DNA from: VRUE01 sp963819755
Lineage (GTDB): Bacteria; Actinomycetota; Thermoleophilia; Solirubrobacterales; 70-9
Length of the DNA stretch: 64,000 bases
Assembly (NCBI GenBank): GCA_963819755.1
Contig: CAWFXB010000001.1
Span: 930,001 to 994,000 of the forward strand
Reading direction: 5' to 3'
The notes under the pieces were generated by a model. It searched no databases. It saw nothing but the letters and a program-made list of their open reading frames with translations, and was not told where the DNA came from. Below are positions 44,051 through 53,271 of this stretch, one piece after another. The position numbers and the translations under genes are program-made. The stretch's first letter is position 1. Each line of letters opens with the position of its first letter.

Positions 44051-44392
44051 CCGGTCGATCGCCACGGAGGCGGTCAGCTGACCGGCGATCGTCGCCGCCG
44101 CCACCCCTCCCGCGCCGACGACGGAGACCGCGATCAGCGCGTTGGTGACGTAGACGGCGCCGAGCAAGCCGCCGAGCAGGTAGTACCAGCTGACGTCGAA
44201 GGTCGAGCCCAGGCCGCCGGCCTTGCCGCTGAGGACGACGATCGCGGCGAGGGCGATCGTGCCGACGCCGAAGGAGACAAGCGCCGCGGGCAGGCTGCCG
44301 GTCCCCCGGCCGAGCCCCGCGTTGATCGGCGCTTGCAGCGCGATCAGACCGCCGGCGAGGGCGGTGAGGAGGACCGCCAGGCCCTTATCCAT
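43955..44392 (-). CDS. DMT-superfamily small membrane protein (DUF606/YdcZ-like)
   Basis: 145 residues with five hydrophobic helices. Family pattern GGLIALQAPINAGLGRGTGS at the N-terminus and ALIAVSVVGAGGVAAATIAGQ in the middle fit the YdcZ/DUF606 group. Members often work as paired transporters; no partner is next to it. ATG at 44392. Its last 31 codons overlap the tail of the FAD gene on the other strand. Confidence 0.85.
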   Translation of the reverse strand: MDKGLAVLLTALAGGLIALQAPINAGLGRGTGSLPAALVSFGVGTIALAAIVVLSGKAGGLGSTFDVSWYYLLGGLLGAVYVTNALIAVSVVGAGGVAAATIAGQLTASVAIDRLGLFGLDQVPLSPERIAGIVLLMAGTVLVVR

Positions 44393-44513
44393 GGGGGTGA
44401 CCTCGGGCGAGCGTGATTTTCGGTCTGGGCACGGGTTGCATCGAATGAAGGTCCAGGTCCGTTGAACCCCCTTGCTGTCATATCAGTAACCCGAAAGGAC
44501 TATCGAACCGCCG

Positions 44514-45935
44514 ATGCCACCGCCAGCAGAGGGATTCGCCTCCCGCCTCTTCCTTGCTCCAGCGCTGCGCACGCAGCCTGACCGGCGGCTGGTCACGCTC
44601 GTCCGCGAAGGATACGAGACCGCTTTCGAGGAGATAGTCCGCCGCTACGGCAAGCCTCTGTCCCGCTACGCGGCTTCGATCGTCGGCGGCCGCTCCGAGG
44701 ACGTCACCCAAGACGCCTTCTCGAAGGCACTGCTGGCGCTGCGCCGCGACGATGCCGAGATCGAGCTGCGGCCGTGGTTGTTCCGGATCGTGCGCAACAC
44801 GGCACTCAACGACCTGCGCGACAGCCCGCCCTCGCCCGAGATCCTCGCCGAGGCGATCGCCGGCGGGGGCAACCCGGCGGAGGAGTTGGAGCGCCGCGAG
44901 GAACTCGCCGACCTGATCAAGCGACTGCAGGCGCTGCCCGAGCCACAGCGGGCGGCAATCGTCATGCGAGAGCTGGAGGGACTGGGCCACGAAGAGATCG
45001 CCGCGGCGCTGGGCCTGACCGGGGGCGGCGCCCGACAGGCGATCTACCGGGCGCGTCAGGCGCTGCGAGACGGCGCGGGAATGCTCATCCCCCTGCCGCT
45101 CCTGCAGGCGATGCTCGCCGGCGGCGGCTCCGGCGTGGCCGAAACGGCCGGCGCCGCCGGAGTGAGCGCGGCGGGCGTAGGTGGGGCGGCAGGCGCCGGA
45201 ATCGCACTCAAAGCCACCGCGGCGGCCGTCCTCGTGGCGGGCGCCGTCGGCGCAGGCGTTGCACTCAAGGACAATCCGCGCAGCAGCGACGCCGAGGCCG
45301 CACCGGCGCGGGTGTCCCAGAGCGGCGCGAATCAGGCGACCGCGCCCACTGCTTCGCAAGACACGAGCTCGAGCCAGGGAGGAGTCGAGGGAGCCGGAGA
45401 GGATCGTCACGGCGGCGGGTCCGGAGAGGCAAAGCCGGGCGACAACCGTGGCGGCCACGGCGAGACCGAGCCGGGCGACGACCATGGCGGAGAACACGAG
45501 CTGGTCGACGACCACCGGAGGCACGGTGGCGGAGGCGGGCCTGAGCCCGGTGACGACCACGGAGGGCGGGACGGATCGTCCGGCAGGCACGGCGGATCCT
45601 CCGGCTCCGGCGGTGACGATCATTCCGGCTCCTCCAGCGGTTCGGGCCACGGCGGCAGCTCGAGCCACAGCGGGGATTCCGGTTCGGGTCACGGCAGTTC
45701 CGGGTCGAGCGGGGGCTCGGGGCCCAGTGGCCGGGGGTCGTCAGGATCCGGCGACGGCGGCTCCGGGTCGGCGGAGGGCTTGAATGGCGGCGGACCGGGA
45801 CCGAGCGAAGAACCAGCTCCGGACGACGACTCCAGCGGCTCGGGCTCAGGCTCCGACCACTCTGGCTCCAACTCGGGAGGCGGTTCCGGCTCCGGGTCGA
45901 GCGGCAGCGGAGATTCGACCGAAGCTCCTTCGTGA
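44514..45935 (+). CDS. ECF sigma factor fused to membrane segment and extracytoplasmic low-complexity tail
   Basis: Residues ~28-100 are sigma region 2 (FEEIVRRYGKPLSRYAASIV, then LRPWLFRIVRNTALNDLRD) and ~130-187 region 4 (ALPEPQRAAIVMRELEGLG, then EIAAALGLTGGGARQAIYRA). After an Ala/Gly-rich stretch a hydrophobic segment at ~229-251 (ATAAAVLVAGAVGAGVAL) probably crosses the membrane. The last ~220 residues are Gly/Ser/His/Asp-rich and would lie outside. ATG at 44514 has AAAGGA upstream. No separate anti-sigma gene is adjacent, so the tail may do the sensing. The next gene encodes a secreted protein of similar composition. Confidence 0.85.
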   Translation: MPPPAEGFASRLFLAPALRTQPDRRLVTLVREGYETAFEEIVRRYGKPLSRYAASIVGGRSEDVTQDAFSKALLALRRDDAEIELRPWLFRIVRNTALNDLRDSPPSPEILAEAIAGGGNPAEELERREELADLIKRLQALPEPQRAAIVMRELEGLGHEEIAAALGLTGGGARQAIYRARQALRDGAGMLIPLPLLQAMLAGGGSGVAETAGAAGVSAAGVGGAAGAGIALKATAAAVLVAGAVGAGVALKDNPRSSDAEAAPARVSQSGANQATAPTASQDTSSSQGGVEGAGEDRHGGGSGEAKPGDNRGGHGETEPGDDHGGEHELVDDHRRHGGGGGPEPGDDHGGRDGSSGRHGGSSGSGGDDHSGSSSGSGHGGSSSHSGDSGSGHGSSGSSGGSGPSGRGSSGSGDGGSGSAEGLNGGGPGPSEEPAPDDDSSGSGSGSDHSGSNSGGGSGSGSSGSGDSTEAPS

Positions 45936-45997
45936 TCTTCGTCCTTCGCTCGGGTTGAGCAGGTGAAGGAAGTCACTTGTCAACCCAAGGAGGAACC

Positions 45998-46528
45998 ATG
46001 AACCGCCCCCGTAGAAACCGATACCGCGCCGCCGCCGCGCTGACGCTGGCAGTCGCGATGGGACTGCTCGCGGCGGTGGGAGCACTCGCCGGCATCGCCG
46101 TGGCCAAGGACGGGCACCACCGCTCCGACAAGCGCCACGACCACGGCCGCCATCATCACCAGCCGAGCGGAACGATTCAGTCCTTCGACACCGCAACCGG
46201 CAGGCTGACGATCGCACTGCTCAATGAAGAAACCATCAGCGGCCTGGTCACCAGCCGGACGCGGATCAAGTGCGAGGACGAGCACTCGCCGGACGTCACC
46301 GCCTCACGCAACCACCTACGCCATGGCGAGGAAGAGCCGGGTAACGATCACGGCGGCGAAGGTCCCAGCTCCGCGACCTCTGGCGGCGGTCCGAGCGGCC
46401 ACGACGACGAAGGAACCGGCGCCAACTGCACCACGTCGGATCTGATCGTGGGCGCAACCGTGACGGATGCCGAGCTCGAGATCGAGCCCGGCGGCGCCAC
46501 CTGGGGCGAGGTCGAGCTGGCCGGCTGA
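45998..46528 (+). CDS. Secreted His/Asp-rich protein of unknown function
   Basis: 176 residues from ATG 45998, with AAGGAGG just upstream. A signal peptide (basic NRPRRNRYR, then AAAALTLAVAMGLLAAVG) is followed by a His/Asp-rich stretch (HDHGRHHHQ), a small beta part (TIQSFDTATGRLTIALLN) and a second His/Gly/Asp stretch. The middle resembles DUF5666-like beta domains, weakly. It shares low-complexity composition with the tail of the upstream sigma factor and is 62 bp from it, so the two may form one regulon. Metal binding is a guess from composition. Confidence 0.75.
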   Translation: MNRPRRNRYRAAAALTLAVAMGLLAAVGALAGIAVAKDGHHRSDKRHDHGRHHHQPSGTIQSFDTATGRLTIALLNEETISGLVTSRTRIKCEDEHSPDVTASRNHLRHGEEEPGNDHGGEGPSSATSGGGPSGHDDEGTGANCTTSDLIVGATVTDAELEIEPGGATWGEVELAG

Positions 46529-46534
46529 CCCGGG

Positions 46535-49189
46535 CTACTTGGCGTCGAGCCAGTCCACGCCGACGCCGATGTCCACCTCGAGGGGCGGATCGAGCTGGTA
46601 GGCGGCGCACATCTCGCGCCGCACCAGCTCGGTCGCGCCCTCCATCTCCTCAGGAGGGCCCTCGAACAACAGCTCGTCATGGATCTGCAGGACGAGGCGG
46701 GTCTCGCCTCCGGCCTCGGCCAGGGCGCCCTGGCAGCGCACCATGGCCACCTTGATGATGTCGGCGGCGGTGCCCTGGATCACCGTGTTGACCGCCAGCC
46801 GCTCGCCAAGTTTCCGGGTGTTCGGGTTGCCTGAGCGCAGCTCGGGAATCGAGCGCCGGCGCCCCATCAGAGTCCGCACGTAGCCCTCCTCCTGGGCCTG
46901 CTCGACAACCTGCTCGCGGAAGGCGCGCACGGCGGGAAAGCGCTCCAGGTAGCGGGCGACGAACTCCTCGCCCTCTTTTCGCGGGATGTTCAGGCGGTCG
47001 GCGAGGCCGAAGCCGGTCAGCCCGTAGACGATGCCGAAGTTGACCATCTTCGCCTTCGAGCGCTGGCCGACGTCGACGTCGTCGCGCGAGATGTCGAAGA
47101 CCTCGGCGGCGGTCGCGGCGTGGACGTCTTCGCCCGCGCGGAAGATCTCCTTCAGCACCCCCTCGTCGGCGACGTGGGCAAGAACGCGCAGCTCGACCTG
47201 ACTGTAGTCGGCGGAGAGCAGGCGGGCGCCGGGCTCGGCGACGAAGCAGGCCCGCACGGGGCGGCCGATCTCGGTGCGGATCGGGATGTTCTGCAGGTTG
47301 GGATTGGTGCTGGAGAGGCGACCGGTGGTGGTCGAGGCCTGGTTGAAGGTGGTGTGGACGCGGCCAGTGACGGAGTCGATCAGGTCGGGCAGGGAGTCGA
47401 GGTAGGTGTTCTTGAGCTTGGTCAGCTCCCGCCATTGCTCGATCTTCTCGACGATCGGGTGCTCCTCGCGAATCTGGGCGAGGACGCGGGCGTCGGTCGA
47501 GAAGCCGGTTTTACCGCGTCGTTTTCTCGACAGACCGAGCTTCTCGAAGAGGATGCGGCCGACCTGCTGCGGCGAGCCGATCGTGAACTCCTCCTCGGCC
47601 AGCTCGAATATCTCCTTCTGCAGAGTCTCGATGCGCTCGCCGAACCCGGCGCCGACCTCGCTCAGACGCTCGGCGTCGAGCTTCAGCCCCTCGCGCTCCA
47701 TCGCGGCGAGAACGTGCACGAGCGGCAGCTCGACCTCGCGCAGCAGCGCCACCAGCTCGAATTGCTCGAGCCGCGGGCGCTGCGCCTCGGCGAGGGCAGC
47801 GACCAGGCGCGCTTCCTCGGCCGGGTCGAGGCCGGCCTCGACCTCCTCGCCGAGCGCGAGCTGACCGTCGTCCTCCGCGTCGGCGCCCGCCTCGCCGGCA
47901 GCGGCACCCTCGGCGAGGCCGATGCCGGCGTCCGCGGCGAGCTCGGTCAGCTCGTAGGTGCGACGCTGGGGCTCGAGTAGGTAGGCGGCCAAGAGCGTGT
48001 CGTGGTCGAGCGCCAGCTCGACTCCCTCGCGGGCGGCGGCGGCGAGCAGGCCGTGGCGACCCCCGCCAAGCGACTTGAGGTCGTGGCCGGCAACCGGCCT
48101 GCCGGTCAGGGCGACAGCGAGCTCGTCGAGGCTCGACGAGCCGGCGAGGATCCGCTCGCCCTGGGCGGCAGCCCAACGGTCGCCGGCGATCGCCAATGCC
48201 GCAACTCCCGTCCCGAGGTCGCCGGGTGTCCCCTCCTCCGCCTCGACCGCCAGCTCCTCCTTGACGCTGCGGCCAGGCACGGCCTCGCCTTCGGGTAGCG
48301 CTTCTTCGAGCCGCTCCAACACCGCCCGCAGCTCGAACTCGCGCATGAAGTCGCGCAGGGCGCCGCGATCGGGCTCGGAGCCCATCGCGGCGGCGAGGTC
48401 GACGCCGGTGTCGATCTCGTACTGCAACGTCGCCAGCTGCTTCGACATGCGCGCGTCGTCGGCGTGCTCGACCAGGTTCTGCTTGCGTTTGGCGCCGGAG
48501 ATCTCCTCGACGCTCGCCAGGACCCGCTCCAACGTGCCGAACTGCTGCAGCAGCTGGGTCGCCGTTTTCTCGCCGATCCCGGGGACACCGGGAATGTTGT
48601 CGGAGGTGTCGCCGCGCAAGCCCATCAGGTCGGTGATCAGGTCCGGCGGCACCCCGTAGCGCTCCCGCACGGCAGCCTCGTCGTAGATCTTGGTCTCGGT
48701 GATGCCACGCGACGTGCTCATCACCCGCACGCCGGGCCCGACCAGCTGGTAGGCGTCGCGGTCCCCGGTCACGACCATCACCGGGATCCCCTCCTCGCGC
48801 GCCTGCCGGCTCAGCGAGGCGATCACGTCGTCGGCCTCGAAGCCCTCGACCTTGACGTTGGTATAGCCGAAGGCCTCGACCAGCGGCATCAGATTTGGCC
48901 ACTGCTCGCGAAGCAGATCGGGACGCGGTTTGCGCTGCGCCTTGTAGAGGTCGTAGGTGACCTCGCGTCCCGACATGCCGGCGTCCCAGGCGACGACCAC
49001 CCCGGCGGGATGATGCTCGTCGATGATCTTGACCAGCATCGAAGCCAGCCCATAGATCGCGTTGGTAGGCCTGCCGTCGCTCGTCCCGATCGACTCCGGC
49101 AGGGCGAAGAACGCCCGGTAGGCAAGCGAGTTGCCGTCGATCAGGAAGAGCTCGGGCTTCTCGGCTGGGTCAGGCGGACCGGGTGGCAT
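46535..49189 (-). CDS. polA: DNA polymerase I
   Basis: 884 residues from ATG 49189: 5'-nuclease domain (ELFLIDGNSLAYRAFFALPE, GLRGDTSDNIPGVPGIGEKT), a middle domain and the A-family polymerase (DYSQVELRVLAHVADE, the O-helix RSKAKMVNFGIVYGLTGFGL, and LQIHDELLFEGP). The middle domain has lost the first 3'-5' exonuclease motif (ALAIAGD where DxE is expected) and is probably inactive in proofreading, as in several other bacterial Pol I. A start at 49246 is possible but adds unlike residues. The start overlaps the DUF559 gene end by 20 bases. Confidence 0.95.
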   Translation of the reverse strand: MPPGPPDPAEKPELFLIDGNSLAYRAFFALPESIGTSDGRPTNAIYGLASMLVKIIDEHHPAGVVVAWDAGMSGREVTYDLYKAQRKPRPDLLREQWPNLMPLVEAFGYTNVKVEGFEADDVIASLSRQAREEGIPVMVVTGDRDAYQLVGPGVRVMSTSRGITETKIYDEAAVRERYGVPPDLITDLMGLRGDTSDNIPGVPGIGEKTATQLLQQFGTLERVLASVEEISGAKRKQNLVEHADDARMSKQLATLQYEIDTGVDLAAAMGSEPDRGALRDFMREFELRAVLERLEEALPEGEAVPGRSVKEELAVEAEEGTPGDLGTGVAALAIAGDRWAAAQGERILAGSSSLDELAVALTGRPVAGHDLKSLGGGRHGLLAAAAREGVELALDHDTLLAAYLLEPQRRTYELTELAADAGIGLAEGAAAGEAGADAEDDGQLALGEEVEAGLDPAEEARLVAALAEAQRPRLEQFELVALLREVELPLVHVLAAMEREGLKLDAERLSEVGAGFGERIETLQKEIFELAEEEFTIGSPQQVGRILFEKLGLSRKRRGKTGFSTDARVLAQIREEHPIVEKIEQWRELTKLKNTYLDSLPDLIDSVTGRVHTTFNQASTTTGRLSSTNPNLQNIPIRTEIGRPVRACFVAEPGARLLSADYSQVELRVLAHVADEGVLKEIFRAGEDVHAATAAEVFDISRDDVDVGQRSKAKMVNFGIVYGLTGFGLADRLNIPRKEGEEFVARYLERFPAVRAFREQVVEQAQEEGYVRTLMGRRRSIPELRSGNPNTRKLGERLAVNTVIQGTAADIIKVAMVRCQGALAEAGGETRLVLQIHDELLFEGPPEEMEGATELVRREMCAAYQLDPPLEVDIGVGVDWLDAK

Positions 49190-50123
49190 CGGCGCCAACT
49201 CTAAGGGCAGCGCCGACGACCCCCGCAACCCGGCCCGGTTCGCCATTGACCTGCTTTTCGGTGAGACGGATCACCTCGAAACCTCTCGCGCGTAAATCGA
49301 GATCGCGTCCGCGGTCATCCTCGAAGGCGGCACGCCCCCGATGAGAGATGTAGCCGTCGGTTTCTACAACCAGGCTCCGATCCCGCCAGAGAAAGTCGAC
49401 CAGGTGCGGGCCGGCACGCACGTTGACCTCCGGCGCCGGGATGCCGTGCTTCCGGCACAGCCCCTGGAAGTCGTCCTCGAGGTCACTGCGATTTCGGTCA
49501 CGACGCTCTTCCTCACCGATAGGCAGGCCGAGGAAATTCGCCTGGCGAATTGCGCGGCGGAGCTCCTTCGGCGAGATCAGCCGAGTCCTCCCCACCGGCG
49601 CTCGCCGAAGGTCGGCGATCGTCCGGGACGGAGTCGTGACCGGAATGCCACTCCGAAGCGTCACGGAGGCCGGCAACAGCGTCCCGGAGCGATGGAGGCG
49701 GATGCCGGCCCGCCCGGCCCTGCCAGCAGATCCGCGAACGGAGACATCTACCGGCCCATCCCTCGGCGGCAACAGCTCCCAAAGTGAGGCAGCGGCAAGG
49801 TGACTGAGAGCCGAATTCCAGTAGTCGAGCACGGACGTCGTCGTACCAATTCCATTGCCGCCCCCGGTCCCCTCATCGAGATTCCCACTCGCCGTTCCGC
49901 ACGCCAAAACTGCCGCCATCCATCGTCCCATCGCCGAGCTTCCCGCATGGCCGAGCGCATACACGCCGCGATGGACTCGATGCAGCCTGCCCGTCAGCAC
50001 GCGATGGCGTACGTGATGCTTGCCAAGCCCGGCAGCCCGCAACTGCGCGACCGACACGACGCCATGCTGTCGAGCGGCAACTTCAGCCACTACGACATCG
50101 GGCTTGGCGAGTTGGTCGCACAT
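49170..50123 (-). CDS. AbiEi-like/DUF559 domain protein
   Basis: 317 residues. The N-terminal ~60 residues (VAEVAARQHGVVSVAQLRAAG and HRVHRGVYALGH) look like the winged-helix of AbiEi-type antitoxins. The C-terminal ~110 residues are DUF559, a Vsr-like nuclease fold: RSDLEDDFQGLCRKHGIPAP, then HLVDFLWRDRSLVVETDG and ARGFEVIRLTEKQV, with the acidic residues expected for a nuclease. Function is unknown. Its first codons MCDQLAKP overlap the 37-bp repeat at 50105-50141, which supplies the start codon. Confidence 0.8.
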   Translation of the reverse strand: MCDQLAKPDVVVAEVAARQHGVVSVAQLRAAGLGKHHVRHRVLTGRLHRVHRGVYALGHAGSSAMGRWMAAVLACGTASGNLDEGTGGGNGIGTTTSVLDYWNSALSHLAAASLWELLPPRDGPVDVSVRGSAGRAGRAGIRLHRSGTLLPASVTLRSGIPVTTPSRTIADLRRAPVGRTRLISPKELRRAIRQANFLGLPIGEEERRDRNRSDLEDDFQGLCRKHGIPAPEVNVRAGPHLVDFLWRDRSLVVETDGYISHRGRAAFEDDRGRDLDLRARGFEVIRLTEKQVNGEPGRVAGVVGAALRVGADATRSA

Positions 50124-50141
50124 ATTGCGACTAAGTCGCCA
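50105..50141 (+). repeat. 37-bp imperfect palindromic repeat, copy 2, at the DUF559 start
   Basis: Plus strand starts TGGCGAGTTGGTCG and ends TGCGACTAAGTCGCCA; 34 of 37 positions equal copy 1 at 21919-21955 (opposite strand). The arms make a ~15-bp hairpin with two mismatches around ATA. The ATG of the DUF559 gene is inside it. Confidence 0.8.
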
Positions 50142-50229
50142 GGCGTCGCGGGTTCTCCCCCGGCGGGGCCTGAAGTGTCCGCAACGACCGGCGAGGCGTT
50201 ACTTGAGGGGCGGCTTATGATGCGCGGCC

Positions 50230-51687
<1,458 letters not shown>

Positions 51688-51691
51688 CTAG

Positions 51692-52597
51692 GTGAGGGCC
51701 CTGGTCACCGGAGCGAGCGGCTTCATCGGCTCGGCGCTGTGCGACGCGCTGCTCGCTCGCGGTGACACTGTCGTCGGCCTCTCGCGCGACCCGCAGCGCG
51801 CCCGTGGCACAAACCCGAGCGTCGTATGGCACGCCTGGGAGCCGACGCTGGAACGACCTCCGGCGGCCGCGTTCGAGAACGTCGACGGGGTGATCAACCT
51901 CGAGGGCGAGAAGATCAACCAGCGCTGGACCGACGACGCCAAACGCCGGATCATGGAGAGCCGCCGCACGGGTACCCGCAACCTGATCGCGGCGCTTGCC
52001 GGCCTCGAGAAAAAGCCCAGGGCCCTCGTCAACCAGTCGGCGATCGGCTTCTACGGCGACCGCGGCGACGCCATGGTCGACGAGTCAGCCGAGTCGGGAG
52101 AGGGGTACGACGCCGAGGTCGTGCGCGAGTGGGAGGCGGCAGCGCGCGAGGCAGAGGGCGTCGGCGTGCGCCTCGCGATCGTCCGCACCGGGCACGTGCT
52201 CGACTCCCGAGGCGGCCTGCTCGGCGAGCTGCTGACGCCCTTCAAGCTGGGGGTCGGCGGACCGATCGCCGGCGGGCGCCAGTACATGTCCTGGATCCAC
52301 ATCGATGACGAGGTCGGGATCCTGCTCTGGGCGCTCGACAACGAGAAGGTGAGCGGCACGGTCAACTCGACCGCGCCCAACCCGGTCACCAATCGCGAGT
52401 TCTCCCACGCGATCGGTCGGGCGCTGGGCCGGCCGGCGTCGGTGCCGGTGCCGGGGTTCGTGCTCGACCTCAAATTCGGATCGGAGTTCGGGAGGGTCCT
52501 GCGAGGAGGGCAGCGGGTGATGCCGCGACGGGCGCTCGACTTGGGGTACGAGTTCCGGTATCCGGAGATCGACGGGGCACTTCGGAACCTGCTGTAA
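51692..52597 (+). CDS. TIGR01777-type NAD(P)-dependent epimerase/SDR39U1
   Basis: 301 residues of extended SDR fold. The cofactor loop is VTGASGFIGSALCDALLARG; family motifs WEPTLERPP, INLEGEKINQRWTDDAKRRI and SAIGFYG (Ser and Tyr of the SDR triad) are clear. The C-terminal DUF1731 part includes RGGQRVMPRRALDLGYEF. The physiological substrate is unknown. GTG start at 51692 is 4 bp after the malic enzyme, and the stop is followed directly by a strong hairpin. Confidence 0.88.
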   Translation: MRALVTGASGFIGSALCDALLARGDTVVGLSRDPQRARGTNPSVVWHAWEPTLERPPAAAFENVDGVINLEGEKINQRWTDDAKRRIMESRRTGTRNLIAALAGLEKKPRALVNQSAIGFYGDRGDAMVDESAESGEGYDAEVVREWEAAAREAEGVGVRLAIVRTGHVLDSRGGLLGELLTPFKLGVGGPIAGGRQYMSWIHIDDEVGILLWALDNEKVSGTVNSTAPNPVTNREFSHAIGRALGRPASVPVPGFVLDLKFGSEFGRVLRGGQRVMPRRALDLGYEFRYPEIDGALRNLL

Positions 52598-52624
52598 GGA
52601 GGGCCGGGGGACCCCCGGCCCTCC
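52598..52624. terminator. Perfect 13-bp hairpin after the epimerase gene
   Basis: GGAGGGCCGGGGG (52598-52610) faces its exact complement (52612-52624) across a single A, so in RNA the loop would take a few more bases. It starts at the base after the TAA stop and lies between convergent genes. There is no T-run; a bidirectional GC hairpin terminator is the likely role. Confidence 0.6.
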
Positions 52625-52668
52625 TCGCGACAGCCCCTGAAGTTCATTGCAGCTTGCGACGAAGGCAG

Positions 52669-53271
52669 CTATTCCAGCTCGTCATGCACGGATTCGCGCA
52701 AGCTGCCCGAGCTGCCAGCTTCGCTCACGGCCCGGAGAAGCTGCCTCATCGCTGCGGTCCCCGAGATTTGCGGAAGCTGGGCTATTCCGGCTTCTTCCAG
52801 AATCGGTTCGGAGAAGCGGGATGCGGCGCGGGTCGGCTCGCCTATGTAGCCGACCGTGGTCGCGTCCTCGGTGGCTCGGCGAGCGTTGGCTCCGATCTGA
52901 GCGAGGTCGAGCTTCTGGGAGCTTTCAGCACTCGGCAAGCAGACAACGCGAACACGAATGTCACCAGCCTTCGCCCCATCCCGAGCAAGCTCATCCTTAG
53001 CTTCAGCGCAAAGCGACGCAGCCACGTAAGCACTCACCGTCGCACCACTAGCAACACCTTCACCTTCCCCACAGCCAGCTCCAACCAACAAGGCACAAGC
53101 AGCTATCAGCGCGGCGCTCAGCCGACGCAGCGAGGGACGGGTATCCCCCTGCAGGAACTTGTGAGCCGGCGAGAAACGAGCCCTTGCGGGGGATTCGACG
53201 CGGGTTCCGGCAGGGGGATACCCGTCCCTCGCCTGCTCACGCTCACCCAAAGAAGACCTCGGCCTCTTCAT
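52669..53271 (-). CDS. Lipoprotein resembling part of a type I periplasmic binding protein
   Basis: The frame runs 200 codons from ATG 53271, but the recognisable protein begins near 53130 with LRRLSAALIAACALLVGAGC, a lipoprotein-like signal. The body has the type I binding-protein pattern AQIGANARRATEDATTVGYI and PILEEAGIAQ, covering only ~150 residues of a normally 350-400 residue protein, so it is a partial domain. The first ~47 codons lie across inverted repeat B. No ATG/GTG/TTG exists between the repeat and the signal, so either the repeat is translated or a rare start is used. Confidence 0.6.
   Translation of the reverse strand: MKRPRSSLGEREQARDGYPPAGTRVESPARARFSPAHKFLQGDTRPSLRRLSAALIAACALLVGAGCGEGEGVASGATVSAYVAASLCAEAKDELARDGAKAGDIRVRVVCLPSAESSQKLDLAQIGANARRATEDATTVGYIGEPTRAASRFSEPILEEAGIAQLPQISGTAAMRQLLRAVSEAGSSGSLRESVHDELE
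53130..53232. repeat. Long inverted repeat B between pfkA and the lipoprotein gene
   Basis: Perfect 23-bp arms at 53130-53152 and 53210-53232 (left arm GCGAGGGACGGGTATCCCCC), extended inward by GGAAC/GTTCC after one mismatch. The 57-base loop contains AACTTGTGAGCCGGC at 53156-53170, which is also found in repeat C. Confidence 0.75.
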
